Source: Pedobacter mendelii
Lineage (GTDB): Bacteria > Bacteroidota > Bacteroidia > Sphingobacteriales > Sphingobacteriaceae
Reading direction: 5' to 3'
Assembly: GCF_014635725.1 (NCBI RefSeq)
Contig: NZ_BMDJ01000001.1
Span: 705,111-769,110, forward strand
Length of the DNA stretch: 64,000 bases
The position numbers were made by a program, and so were the translations under genes. Below the pieces are notes generated by a model that saw nothing but the letters and a program-made list of their open reading frames with translations, made no database searches and was not told where the DNA came from. Position 1 is the stretch's first letter; the number at the start of each line of letters is the position of its first letter. Of this stretch, positions 9,544-18,574 are shown piece after piece.

Positions 9544-9810
9544 TTATGCGTGTTCTACGTCGTCGCTATATTCTTCTTCAACACTTCTCAATTTTGTTTT
9601 AATTGAGCTTACCACTTTTTCTTTTAAGCTAGATAAATTATTAATTTCATCTGCAGCTTTATCTCTTATCGAATCGCCTAAATCTTTCAGCGATTGACTT
9701 AATTTATCACGAGTTTCATCACCTTTTTCTGGTGCAAATAAAATTCCTAAAGCGGCTCCAGCAGCTAGTCCCGCTAAAAGGGCAACTACAACTTTTGAGT
9801 TATCATTCAT
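9544..9810 (-). CDS. YtxH domain-containing protein
   Basis: This 88-residue protein has the glycine-alanine-rich membrane helix VVVALLAGLAAGAALGILFAPEKG (residues 7-30) that defines YtxH, followed by a charged amphipathic helix (residues about 35-80). Members respond to general stress in several bacteria; the mechanism is unknown. It is first in a three-gene minus-strand set with the holin-like and unknown genes. Confidence 0.85.
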   Translation of the reverse strand: MNDNSKVVVALLAGLAAGAALGILFAPEKGDETRDKLSQSLKDLGDSIRDKAADEINNLSSLKEKVVSSIKTKLRSVEEEYSDDVEHA

Positions 9811-9874
9811 AACAATGTATTTTAAGGGTTTAACATTTACAATATAACTGTGCTATATTATTATTAAGTTATGT

Positions 9875-10924
9875 TTATAACTCATTATGCTCATTATTTG
9901 TTTTAATTCTTTCCAATCTTTCTGATGCCAGCGTACTGGTTTCGTAAATTTTAACAAGCAATATAAAATAAGATAACAGCAGCGGGCCAAAAACCAAGCC
10001 AAGTATTCCGAATAATGGAATACCAATAATTACGCCAATTACCGTAATTATAGGATGGATGTTGCCAACTTTTTTTGCTATTATAAATCTAAGAACATTA
10101 TCGATATTAATTATAACTACAAATCCAAAAATTAACATTGCCCAGCCTGCAAAATTATTTCCATTTGCAATTTGTAAAATTGCTGCCGGCACAAATACTA
10201 AAGGTGGCCCTAAAACAGGCACAAATGATATAAATGTAGTAATTACTCCCCAAAAAACAGGATCTTCGTAGCCTAAAACGAAGAAAGATAAACTTAATAA
10301 TGAACCTTGAACCAGACAGATTAATCCCTGCCCCAAAACATTCGCATAGGTTGTATTACGCATTTCGTTTCCAAAACGCAAGGCATTTTGTTCTCTGAAA
10401 GGCGCATACTTTATCAATGAAAGTTCAAATTTTTTTCTTTCGATTAGCATAAAGTATAGTAAAAAGAACATTACCAATAAGCTAAGTATAATATTTACGG
10501 CACTCGAAATAAGTGAAGGAAAAAGCTGTGTTGCCCAATTGCCGATTCTATTTATCCCATCCTGAATTAAACTTTCATTTATTTTAACAGGAACAAGATG
10601 TTGTAGTTTTACTAAAAGGTTTTTAAAAAAGATTTCATTATTTCTAAGCTCAGATATTTTACTGATAACCATGCTACTTAAAGCATAAAAGGGTAGTACA
10701 ATTAAAACAATACAAATCACAATCATCAATATTGCAGTAAGCCTTTTATTCCATTCTTTTATTTCGGCCAAATAAATATAGCCTGGGCGCATAATAGTAT
10801 ATAAAACGAGCGTGCTTAAAATGGCGCTGAAAATTCCTTGTAATGAATATGCAATTAATAGCCCAAGCGCTATTATAATAACAAGATTTATGTTGTTGCG
10901 TTGCTTATAAGAGAATACCGACAT
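9875..10924 (-). CDS. AI-2E family transporter (PerM/TqsA-like)
   Basis: This 349-residue protein has about eight membrane segments and the C-terminal family signature VLGPPLVFVPAAILQIANGN (residues about 240-260), followed by a further helix pair with GILGLVFGPLLLSYFILL near residues 307-325. The family includes the AI-2 exporter TqsA and Na+/H+ antiporters; substrates differ between members and cannot be read from sequence. It lies between the YtxH group and the sigma-54 regulator on the same strand. Confidence 0.85.
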   Translation of the reverse strand: MSVFSYKQRNNINLVIIIALGLLIAYSLQGIFSAILSTLVLYTIMRPGYIYLAEIKEWNKRLTAILMIVICIVLIVLPFYALSSMVISKISELRNNEIFFKNLLVKLQHLVPVKINESLIQDGINRIGNWATQLFPSLISSAVNIILSLLVMFFLLYFMLIERKKFELSLIKYAPFREQNALRFGNEMRNTTYANVLGQGLICLVQGSLLSLSFFVLGYEDPVFWGVITTFISFVPVLGPPLVFVPAAILQIANGNNFAGWAMLIFGFVVIINIDNVLRFIIAKKVGNIHPIITVIGVIIGIPLFGILGLVFGPLLLSYFILLVKIYETSTLASERLERIKTNNEHNEL

Positions 10925-10978
10925 ATATGATTGCTTGGTATTAACTTAATAGCAAAAAAGAGTATATTGTTTTGTTTT

Positions 10979-12394
10979 TTATTCTGAACCTTCTATTTTT
11001 ATTCCTTTAAATTTATTGTAAAGGGTTTTACGATCGATTTTGAGTATTTTTGCAGCTTTTGTTTTATTAAAATTAACTTCTTTTAACACACTTAAAATTG
11101 TGTCGTACTCTGCTTCTTGTGCAGCACTTTTTAAATTCTTTGGCTTATCGACAAATTTACTTTTAACCTGATCGAGTATTTTTTCTTTATCGTAATCTTT
11201 TGCATAATTTGCAAGTTCGAGAGGCAAAACATCTACCTGAATTTCATTACCATCAGATAATAAGGCAACACGTCTGATTACATTTTTTAATTCCCGAACA
11301 TTACCGGGCCAAGTGTAATGTAAAAAGCAATTTTTAACCTCATTAGAGAAGCCTTTTATGTTTTTATTTAATTCTTCATTTGCAGTCGCCAAAAATTTAT
11401 CTGCAAAAACCAAAATATCAGCTCCGCGTTTTTTTAGTGATGGGATGTGAATTGAAAATTCATTAAATCGATGGTATAAATCCTCTCTGAAGGTTCCTTT
11501 TCCGATATTTTCAACTAAATTTTCATTTGTTGCAACGATAATACGAACATCTAAATCAATTTCCTTTATACTTCCAATACGTTTTAATTTACGCTCCTGA
11601 ACAGTTCTTAGTAGTGTTGCCTGAATTTCATACGATAGATTTCCTATTTCATCTAAAAACAATGTTCCTCCGTTAGCCTGCTCAAAATGACCAATCTTTG
11701 TATATAAAGCACCAGTAAAAGATCCTTTTTCATGTCCGAAAAATTCGCTCCCAGCAAGTTCTTTAGTTAAAGAGCCACAATCCATAGCAATAAAAGGTTT
11801 ATCTTTTCTTAAGCTGTTTAAATGAATCGTTTTAGCCACGTACTCTTTTCCTGTTCCACTTTTTCCTGTTAAAATAATGCTGTACGATGTTGGTGCGATC
11901 AATTGTATCTGCTTCAATAAAGTCGAAGAAACATCGCTTATCCCCTCTACATAATCAGTATGATTAATATATTCGGACTCTGACTGTGAATTAATTTTAT
12001 TAGCTGAACTTATATTTTCATTAAGTGCCCTTTGAGTTTCTAAAGCTTTATTAATTGTATTTAAAATTTCATCCGGATACAATGGTTTTGTAATATAATC
12101 GTAAGCGCCAAGCTTAATTAACTGGACAGCTAATTTTATATCAGAATAACCTGTAATAATGATTACTCCTGTTTTTGGGTAATTATCTTTAATTTTTATC
12201 AGTATTTCTTTGCCGTCCGTATCATCTAATCTGTAATCACAAAGAACTAAATCAAATGTATTTTTAGCCATAATTTCCATCGCAGAATTTCCTGTTATGG
12301 CATTTTCAATATCGAAACCATTTCTCGTTAAAAACTTTGATAATAAAAGTCCAATATTTACTTCATCATCTATTATGAGTATCTTCTTTTTCAT
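10979..12394 (-). CDS. Sigma-54-dependent response regulator (NtrC family)
   Basis: This 471-residue protein has three domains. The receiver (residues 1-120) has the phosphoacceptor Asp53 in LVLCDYRLDD. The AAA+ domain (residues about 155-390) has Walker A GKSGTGKE, the sigma-54 contact loop GSFTGA in EKGSFTGALY (a Ser variant of GAFTGA), and Walker B GGTLFLDEIG. The C-terminal Fis-type helix-turn-helix includes KTKAAKILKIDRKTLYNKF. It activates sigma-54 promoters when phosphorylated. No partner histidine kinase is adjacent, so it is an orphan regulator in this window. Confidence 0.92.
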   Translation of the reverse strand: MKKKILIIDDEVNIGLLLSKFLTRNGFDIENAITGNSAMEIMAKNTFDLVLCDYRLDDTDGKEILIKIKDNYPKTGVIIITGYSDIKLAVQLIKLGAYDYITKPLYPDEILNTINKALETQRALNENISSANKINSQSESEYINHTDYVEGISDVSSTLLKQIQLIAPTSYSIILTGKSGTGKEYVAKTIHLNSLRKDKPFIAMDCGSLTKELAGSEFFGHEKGSFTGALYTKIGHFEQANGGTLFLDEIGNLSYEIQATLLRTVQERKLKRIGSIKEIDLDVRIIVATNENLVENIGKGTFREDLYHRFNEFSIHIPSLKKRGADILVFADKFLATANEELNKNIKGFSNEVKNCFLHYTWPGNVRELKNVIRRVALLSDGNEIQVDVLPLELANYAKDYDKEKILDQVKSKFVDKPKNLKSAAQEAEYDTILSVLKEVNFNKTKAAKILKIDRKTLYNKFKGIKIEGSE

Positions 12395-12496
12395 TTAATA
12401 AGAATTGATTTAAACATAAGTAAGCAAAAAAAACTGAAATGGGAAATTTTTTCTACACTATTATAAATTATCTCTCGAATTAATTAGACAAAAAGA

Positions 12497-13279
12497 TTAC
12501 CTTCCTACAAACACTGATTTTCTTTTTTCAACGAATGCTGCAACACCTTCTTTAAAATCTTCCGTTTCAAAGCACTTACCAAATTCTTCTATTTCAGTTG
12601 TATAACCATCAACTTCATTTATTGATGCAATAACGGCCTTTATCGCTGCGGCAACAGCTAAAGGCGCACGAAGTTTAATCGTATTTAATATTTCTTCAGC
12701 TCTGCTAATTAAGTCTGTCTGCGGAACAACATAGTTTACTAATCCAATTTTTTCTGCCTCAATAGCGTTTATCATGCTGGCCATTGTAATCATCTCTATT
12801 GCTTTTCCTTTACCAACCAACTGTGTTAATCGCTGTGTTCCGCCATAACCTGGAATTAAGCCAAGCGTAACCTCTGGTAAGCCCAATTTGGCATTATCAG
12901 AAGCGATGCGCATATGGCAAGCCATGGCCAATTCCAGTCCTCCGCCTAAGGCAAAACCATTTATAGCCGCAATGAAAGGTTTCGGGGAATTTTCTATTGC
13001 ATTAAAAACTTTATCATGACCTAAGCTGGCAAGTTCTTCGCCCTGTTTTCCGCTATAATCAGAAAACTCTTTAATATCTGCACCTGCAATAAAAGCTTTT
13101 TCACCTGCACCTGTTATAATTACGCCTCTCACTTCAATACTTTTACCTGCGAAAGCAATTACATCCGCTAATTCGCTAAGTGTATCTTTATTTAAAGCAT
13201 TTAATGCTTTTTCACGATTTATGGTAATGTAAAGTATATTTTCTTTTACCTCTGATATTAAATTTTGATATTCCATCAC
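12497..13279 (-). CDS. Enoyl-CoA hydratase/isomerase family protein
   Basis: This 260-residue crotonase-fold protein carries the oxyanion-hole segments GAGEKAFIAGADIKEF (residues about 56-71) and INGFALGGGLELAMACHMRIAS (residues about 105-126). The conserved glutamates of the hydratase active site are present in LPEVTLGLIPGYGGTQRL. It likely hydrates short enoyl-CoAs in fatty-acid or amino-acid breakdown; 3-hydroxybutyryl-CoA substrates are possible. It follows directly after the B12-binding protein gene, which suggests a link to methylmalonyl-CoA metabolism. Confidence 0.88.
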   Translation of the reverse strand: MMEYQNLISEVKENILYITINREKALNALNKDTLSELADVIAFAGKSIEVRGVIITGAGEKAFIAGADIKEFSDYSGKQGEELASLGHDKVFNAIENSPKPFIAAINGFALGGGLELAMACHMRIASDNAKLGLPEVTLGLIPGYGGTQRLTQLVGKGKAIEMITMASMINAIEAEKIGLVNYVVPQTDLISRAEEILNTIKLRAPLAVAAAIKAVIASINEVDGYTTEIEEFGKCFETEDFKEGVAAFVEKRKSVFVGR

Positions 13280-13699
13280 TTAAAAATTTCTGTTTTCAAT
13301 AACCCATTTCTTAATGTATTCTGTAATGCTTGCCATTGTTGTTCCTGGAGGAAATAACTCTCCAACACCTAATTCAGCAAGTTTAACGCGGTCTGCCTCA
13401 GGAATAATTCCACCTCCGGTTAACAATACATCGTCCATCTGCTTTTCTTTCATAAAACGAATAATTTTCGGAAAAACAGTCATGTGCGCTCCAGAAAGGA
13501 TAGAGATTCCAATGGCATCAACATCTTCTTGCAAGGCTGTATTAACCACCATTTCGGGGGTTTGGCGAAGTCCTGTATAAATAACTTCCATACCTGCATT
13601 ACGCAATGAGGTTGCAATTACTTTCGCACCTCTATCATGCCCATCCAATCCAACTTTAGCCACTAAAACACGTATTGGCCGATTTAATGTTTTGCTCAT
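13280..13699 (-). CDS. Stand-alone cobalamin-binding protein (methylmalonyl-CoA mutase small-subunit type)
   Basis: From the ATG at 13699 this gives 139 residues. An upstream ATG at 13792 would add a 31-residue hydrophobic leader unlike the family, so the shorter start is preferred. It has the base-off B12 signature DGHDRG near residue 18, then SILSGAH and LLTGGGIIP. These match the C-terminal cobalamin domain of methylmalonyl-CoA mutase and related mutases (glutamate mutase MamA, isobutyryl-CoA mutase). The catalytic partner is not in the window. Confidence 0.85.
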   Translation of the reverse strand: MSKTLNRPIRVLVAKVGLDGHDRGAKVIATSLRNAGMEVIYTGLRQTPEMVVNTALQEDVDAIGISILSGAHMTVFPKIIRFMKEKQMDDVLLTGGGIIPEADRVKLAELGVGELFPPGTTMASITEYIKKWVIENRNF

Positions 13700-13830
13700 A
13701 AAGAATATTAAGTTGATGTAAATGTATAGATTTTTGTAACGTTTTTCGTTGCCCAGCAAGCCGGAAAAGAAAAACAAGAAACTGACGGCCAATTAACCAA
13801 TAATCATTACATAATTACGCTCAATCTTTT

Positions 13831-13838
13831 TACCTTTG
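13831..13838 (+). promoter_or_regulatory. Putative glnS -7 box TACCTTTG
   Basis: The octamer matches TAnnTTTG and sits 22 bases upstream of the glnS ATG. Confidence 0.45.
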
Positions 13839-13860
13839 CAATCCTAATTTACAGGTTTTT

Positions 13861-15516
13861 ATGAGTGAAGAGAAGTCATTAAACTTTATCGAAGAAATTG
13901 TTGAGAACGACTTGAATAGTGGCAAGTATGAAACTTTGGTTACGCGTTTCCCGCCTGAACCTAATGGTTACCTACACATTGGCCATGCTAAAGCGATATG
14001 CTTAAACTTCGGACTAACACAAAGATACGGTGGTTATACTAACCTGCGTTTTGATGATACCAACCCGGTAACAGAAAAAACAGAATATGTAAACAGCCAG
14101 CAAGAAGATATTAAATGGCTAGGTTTTAACTGGAAAAATGAATTGTATGCATCAGATTATTTTGATGAACTATATTTATTCGCCATCAAACTAATTGAAA
14201 AAGGTTTGGCTTACGTTGATGAAAGTTCCGCTGATGAAATTGCTGCTTTGAAAGGTACACCAACAGAACCTGGTCTGGATAGTCCGTATCGAAATCGTAG
14301 CATTGAAGAGAATTTAGAGATTTTCACTAAAATGAAAAATGGTGAATTTGCTGATGGTGATTATATTTTGAGGGCTAAAATCGATATGGCCAGCACAAAT
14401 ATGTTAATGCGAGATCCGATTATTTATCGCATCAAGCATGCAGAACATCACCGTACAGGTAATAAATGGTGCATTTACCCAATGTATGATTTTGCCCACG
14501 GACAAAGTGACAGTATAGAGAACATCACTCACTCAATTTGTACTTTAGAATACGTATCGCACCGTGAATTGTACGATTGGTTTATAGAGAAACTAGAAAT
14601 TTTTCCTTCTAAACAATACGAATTCGCCCGTTTAAACTTAACTAGCACGGTTATGAGTAAACGGAAGTTGCTTCAATTGGTTAATGAAAATTTAGTTAGC
14701 GGATGGGATGACCCACGTATGCCCACAATTTCGGGTTTACGCCGAAGAGGTTTTACGCCAAAAAGTGTACGCGAATTTTGTGAACGAATTGGTATTGCTA
14801 AACGCGAAAATTTAATAGAATTAAGTTTATTAGAGTTTTGTATCCGGGAAGATTTAAATAAAACTGCAAAACGCGTAATGGCAGTTTTAGACCCGATTAA
14901 ATTAATTATTACCAATTACGAAAAAGGAACAGAAGACTTAATTGGCGAAAATAATCCTGAAGCAGAAGACGGTGGTGGCACACGCATTATACCTTTCAGC
15001 AATGAACTTTGGATAGAACGTGAAGATTTTATGGAAGTTCCGGCGAAGAAATGGTTCCGGTTAGCACCCGGGGCAATGGTTCGTTTAAAATTCGCTTACA
15101 TTGTTAAGTGCGAAAATTTTGTAAAAGACGAAAATGGTAACGTAACCGAAATTCATTGTACTTACATTCCAGAATCGAAAAGTGGTAACGATACCAGCGG
15201 TATTAACGTAAAAGGAACCATTCATTGGGTAAGTGCACAACATGCTAAAACTGCAGAAATTCGTTTGTACGACCGTTTATTTACATCAGAAACGCCGGAT
15301 GCCGAAGAAGGAGACTTTAAAGATTATTTAAATCCTGAAAGCTTAACCGTATTGCCTAACGCTTATATTGAGCCTGCTTTGGCTGATGCTGATTTAGATG
15401 GCCGCTATCAGTTTATTAGAAAGGGATATTATTGTTTAGATAGAGATTCTACTCCTGAAAAATTGGTTTTCAACAGAACAGTAACATTAAAAGATACTTT
15501 CAAGAAACCGAACTAA
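13861..15516 (+). CDS. glnS: Glutamine--tRNA ligase
   Basis: This 551-residue class I synthetase shows the HIGH motif in FPPEPNGYLHIGHAKAIC (residues about 31-48) and the KMSKS-type loop as VMSKRKL near residue 263. The C-terminal beta-barrel anticodon-binding domains contain LPGAMVRLKFAYIVKCENF-like strands. It matches the length and domain order of bacterial GlnRS (E. coli about 554). The residue pattern DPRMPTISGLRRRGFTP is typical of GlnRS rather than GluRS. A hairpin terminator follows. Confidence 0.97.
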   Translation: MSEEKSLNFIEEIVENDLNSGKYETLVTRFPPEPNGYLHIGHAKAICLNFGLTQRYGGYTNLRFDDTNPVTEKTEYVNSQQEDIKWLGFNWKNELYASDYFDELYLFAIKLIEKGLAYVDESSADEIAALKGTPTEPGLDSPYRNRSIEENLEIFTKMKNGEFADGDYILRAKIDMASTNMLMRDPIIYRIKHAEHHRTGNKWCIYPMYDFAHGQSDSIENITHSICTLEYVSHRELYDWFIEKLEIFPSKQYEFARLNLTSTVMSKRKLLQLVNENLVSGWDDPRMPTISGLRRRGFTPKSVREFCERIGIAKRENLIELSLLEFCIREDLNKTAKRVMAVLDPIKLIITNYEKGTEDLIGENNPEAEDGGGTRIIPFSNELWIEREDFMEVPAKKWFRLAPGAMVRLKFAYIVKCENFVKDENGNVTEIHCTYIPESKSGNDTSGINVKGTIHWVSAQHAKTAEIRLYDRLFTSETPDAEEGDFKDYLNPESLTVLPNAYIEPALADADLDGRYQFIRKGYYCLDRDSTPEKLVFNRTVTLKDTFKKPN

Positions 15517-15536
15517 ATAATTTATAGTTCTTTTAC

Positions 15537-15573
15537 AAACACGGATAAATTAATTTTATCCGTGTTTTTTTAT
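15537..15573 (+). terminator. Rho-independent terminator of glnS
   Basis: A 13-bp perfect inverted repeat (aaacacggataaa at 15537-15549 and its complement at 15555-15567) with a 5-base loop is followed by a T run. It lies about 20 bases after the glnS stop. Confidence 0.85.
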
Positions 15574-15677
15574 ACTCGAAATTAGTGTTACAGGAAACAT
15601 AATTTTATATTAAATCTCACGCAGATTATGTGCCACGCTACTCTGCGGGACATAAAACATTAGGTTATGCTTAAAGA

Positions 15678-16511
15678 TTAATACTTCGTATAAACATTAT
15701 ACAGCACCAAAATATCAACAGGTGTAAGCTTCGGTGTAATATCGCTTTGTATGAAATGACGTTTAAAAGCGGTTATTGCTGCCCCCAAATCACTAGTATC
15801 ATATCCAATAAGCCTTAATGCATTAGTTGTGTCGAAATCAATAGGCGGATTTTTTAAAACATCATCATACCAATATCCAAAACCTTTTAATGCAAGTTTC
15901 TTCCAAGGAAAATGATTTGGATCAGGCTTACGTTTTGGAGCAATATCGGCATGCCCAATAAAGTTTGCAGTAGGAATATTATAGGTTTTCTTTAAAGTTG
16001 CTAACAACTTAACTAAGCTAATTATTTGTGCTTCAGGCCATATATCTGTTGTTCCGTTATTATCTAGTTCAATTCCAATTGAAGAAGAATTCAAATCGGT
16101 ATCTTTTCCCCACTTACCTATTCCGGCATGGTTAGCACGTAAATAATCGTTAACCATGTGCACAACTTTACCATCACGACTAATAACATAATGTGCACTG
16201 GTTGCTGCTTTGGTTGAATGAAAAGTTTTTATGGTTTGTGCTAAGCTATCCTGCGCTGTATGATGAATTATTACAAAATTTGGTTTACGAATGCCAAAAT
16301 TTACTGATCCAATCCACTGCTGGTTTGCAGCATTTATCGAATCGTACAATTGCCCTTCTGGAGGTGTAGCCAATATAATTTTTGAAAAACCTTTAGCCTT
16401 TTCTTTATAAATCTTTTCTGTAACTGCATATTTATTTGAGGTACAAGCAGAAATAAAAAGTGCGAATGCTAAGAATACAGCTTTTGGTTTTACAGTTTTT
16501 ATTAATGACAT
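15678..16511 (-). CDS. N-acetylmuramoyl-L-alanine amidase, lipoprotein (AmiD-like)
   Basis: This 277-residue protein has a lipoprotein signal with lipobox FISAC (Cys near residue 23). The amidase_2 domain shows zinc ligands in VIIHHTA (residues about 80-86), the conserved SSSIGIELDNNG, and the third ligand region IGHADIAPKRKPDPNHFPW near residues 184-202. It cleaves the bond between muramic acid and L-alanine in peptidoglycan fragments, probably from the outer-membrane inner face. The enzyme type most resembles AmiD or anhydro-muropeptide amidases. Confidence 0.88.
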   Translation of the reverse strand: MSLIKTVKPKAVFLAFALFISACTSNKYAVTEKIYKEKAKGFSKIILATPPEGQLYDSINAANQQWIGSVNFGIRKPNFVIIHHTAQDSLAQTIKTFHSTKAATSAHYVISRDGKVVHMVNDYLRANHAGIGKWGKDTDLNSSSIGIELDNNGTTDIWPEAQIISLVKLLATLKKTYNIPTANFIGHADIAPKRKPDPNHFPWKKLALKGFGYWYDDVLKNPPIDFDTTNALRLIGYDTSDLGAAITAFKRHFIQSDITPKLTPVDILVLYNVYTKY

Positions 16512-16625
16512 ATTGTGTTTATTTAATGCAATGAAGGTACAAAGTTATGTTAAAGTTCATCCTTTGCATCAAACTTTATACAAAGCCTTCAAAATTTACT
16601 AATTTAGTGCCGATATACCTAAAAA

Positions 16626-18308
16626 ATGAAGAAATTATACAAAGCAAATATACTTTTCTACACACTCGCAATATCCGCAGGGCTACTCTCAGCTTGCACA
16701 AATACAACAAAACCATCCGATGGAAAAACAACTAATGTTGTTCAAAAAGATAGTTTAATAGGATATGTTGCTGCACGTTTACCAATCTACGAACGGGTAA
16801 AGTTAACAACAAATCTAAATCAGTTAAGTGTAAACGATCGTAAAATATTGCCTTTATTAATTCAAGCAGCAGAAATTATGGATGAGCTTTATTGGAAACA
16901 AGCTTACCCACAAAGAGATAGTTTACTGGCATCAATTAAAGATGAAAAAACCAGAGATTTTGTAAATATTAATTATGGCCCGTGGGACAGATTGAATAAC
17001 GATAAACCTTTTGTTGCAGGTGTTGGTGCAAAACCAGAAGGTGCATCATTTTATCCTTACGGGATAACCAAGGAAGAAATAGAGAAATCTACTTTGGCAG
17101 ATAAATTCGGTGCTTATTCGATAATACGGAAAGATAGTTTAGGGAAGCTAAGTGTAGTTCCGTATCATGTTTTATTTGCTTCAGAGTTACAAAAAGCCTC
17201 ATCATTACTAAAACAAGCGGCTTTAATTGCTGAAGACGAAGGGTTAAAAAAATACTTAAATCTGAGAGCCGATGCTTTAGTGACCGACAATTTTACCGCT
17301 AGTGATTATGCCTGGTTGGATATGAAAAACAATGGCTTGGATCTTATCATCGGACCAATAGAAAACTACGAAGACAAACTGTTTAATGCTCGTACTAGTT
17401 ACGAGGCTTACGTATTAATTAAAGATAAAGAGTGGAGCAAGCGACTGGCTAAGTATGTTAAACTGCTTCCTGAATTGCAGAAAAACTTACCCGTGCCTGC
17501 AAAATATAAAACAGAAAAACCAGGAACAGATTCTGAATTAAATGCCTACGACGTTGTTTACTATGCTGGAGATTGTAACGCTGGTTCGAAAACTATTGCT
17601 GTAAACTTACCAAACGATGAAAAAATACAGCAAGAAAAAGGCACTCGCCGTTCGCAGTTGAAAAATGCAATGCAGGCTAAATTTGATAAAATTTTAATTC
17701 CAATTTCAAAAGAACTGATTGATGCAGAACAACAAAAACACATTAAATTTGACGCCTTTTTTGCCAATGTAATGTTTCATGAAGTCGCTCACGGTTTAGG
17801 CATCAAAAAAACAGTTACTGGAAAAGGCTTTGTTCGTGTTGCTCTGAAAGAACAATACAGTTGGCTGGAAGAAGGCAAAGCAGATGTTTTAGGCTTATAC
17901 ATGGTTACAGGTTTGCTTAAAAAAGGCGAATTACAAGGTGATATAAAAGATTATTATACCACATTTATGGCTGGCATTTTACGCTCGGTACGTTTTGGTG
18001 TATCAGAAGCACATGGAAAAGCCAATATGCAATGCTTCAATTATTTTAAAGAAAAAGGGGCCTTTGAACGTACAGCAAAAGGAACTTATAAAGTTAACTT
18101 CGACAAATTCGCAATGGCAATGAATGATTTAAGTGCTTTCATTATTACCTTGCAAGGCAATGGTGATAAAGCTGCTGTTGAAAAAGCTCAAAAAGCAATG
18201 GCGATTATTCCAGCAGAATTACAATCAGATTTAGATAGATTAACCAGAAAAAATATTCCTGTTGATTTAGTTTTTGAACAAGGGGTTGATGTACTCGGAA
18301 TGAAATAG
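16626..18308 (+). CDS. M49-type (dipeptidyl-peptidase III-like) zinc hydrolase, lipoprotein
   Basis: This 560-residue protein has a lipoprotein signal (lipobox LLSAC, Cys near residue 24). The centre carries FHEVAHGLG around residue 383 and EEGKAD around residues 415-420, in the order seen in dipeptidyl-peptidase III (zinc motif, then EECRAD-like motif). The zinc motif here is the pentapeptide HEVAH rather than the usual M49 hexapeptide HExxGH. It probably acts on peptides in the periplasm. Automated pipelines often mislabel this family as dihydrofolate reductase. Confidence 0.7.
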   Translation: MKKLYKANILFYTLAISAGLLSACTNTTKPSDGKTTNVVQKDSLIGYVAARLPIYERVKLTTNLNQLSVNDRKILPLLIQAAEIMDELYWKQAYPQRDSLLASIKDEKTRDFVNINYGPWDRLNNDKPFVAGVGAKPEGASFYPYGITKEEIEKSTLADKFGAYSIIRKDSLGKLSVVPYHVLFASELQKASSLLKQAALIAEDEGLKKYLNLRADALVTDNFTASDYAWLDMKNNGLDLIIGPIENYEDKLFNARTSYEAYVLIKDKEWSKRLAKYVKLLPELQKNLPVPAKYKTEKPGTDSELNAYDVVYYAGDCNAGSKTIAVNLPNDEKIQQEKGTRRSQLKNAMQAKFDKILIPISKELIDAEQQKHIKFDAFFANVMFHEVAHGLGIKKTVTGKGFVRVALKEQYSWLEEGKADVLGLYMVTGLLKKGELQGDIKDYYTTFMAGILRSVRFGVSEAHGKANMQCFNYFKEKGAFERTAKGTYKVNFDKFAMAMNDLSAFIITLQGNGDKAAVEKAQKAMAIIPAELQSDLDRLTRKNIPVDLVFEQGVDVLGMK

Positions 18309-18331
18309 AAATCTCAGCAAAAATAATAGCA

Positions 18332-18381
18332 GCCACAGATTTTTTTCAGATTTTAACTATCTGAAGGTCTGTGGTTTTTTT
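18332..18381 (+). terminator. Hairpin terminator after the M49-type gene
   Basis: The arm gccacaga near 18332-18339 pairs with tctgtgg near 18368-18374, with an inner pairing tcagat/atctga and a following T run. A related hairpin core (ccacagatt) recurs at 31605-31655. Confidence 0.7.
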
Positions 18382-18574
18382 ATGTCTCATTCAGATTTCA
18401 AAAAAATCCTGTAACCTTTTTAGAAAACGGTCGTCTTACCAATAACTAAAAATCGGGAACCGTTCGTTGCCGAAAACTAAGCTTTAAATAATAATGCAAT
18501 ATTGATTGAAATGCACGAATGTGCGTTATTGGAATCGTTTTGCATAAATTTTTTAAACAATAACACCTTAACCA

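Noticed and set aside
13700..13792. Longer N-terminus for the B12-binding protein
   Set aside because: The 31 extra residues are hydrophobic and unlike the family, whose members start just before the cobalamin domain.
14673..14915. Antisense frames inside glnS and other large genes
   Set aside because: They lie wholly inside strongly supported genes, have no recognisable domains and no promoter signals.
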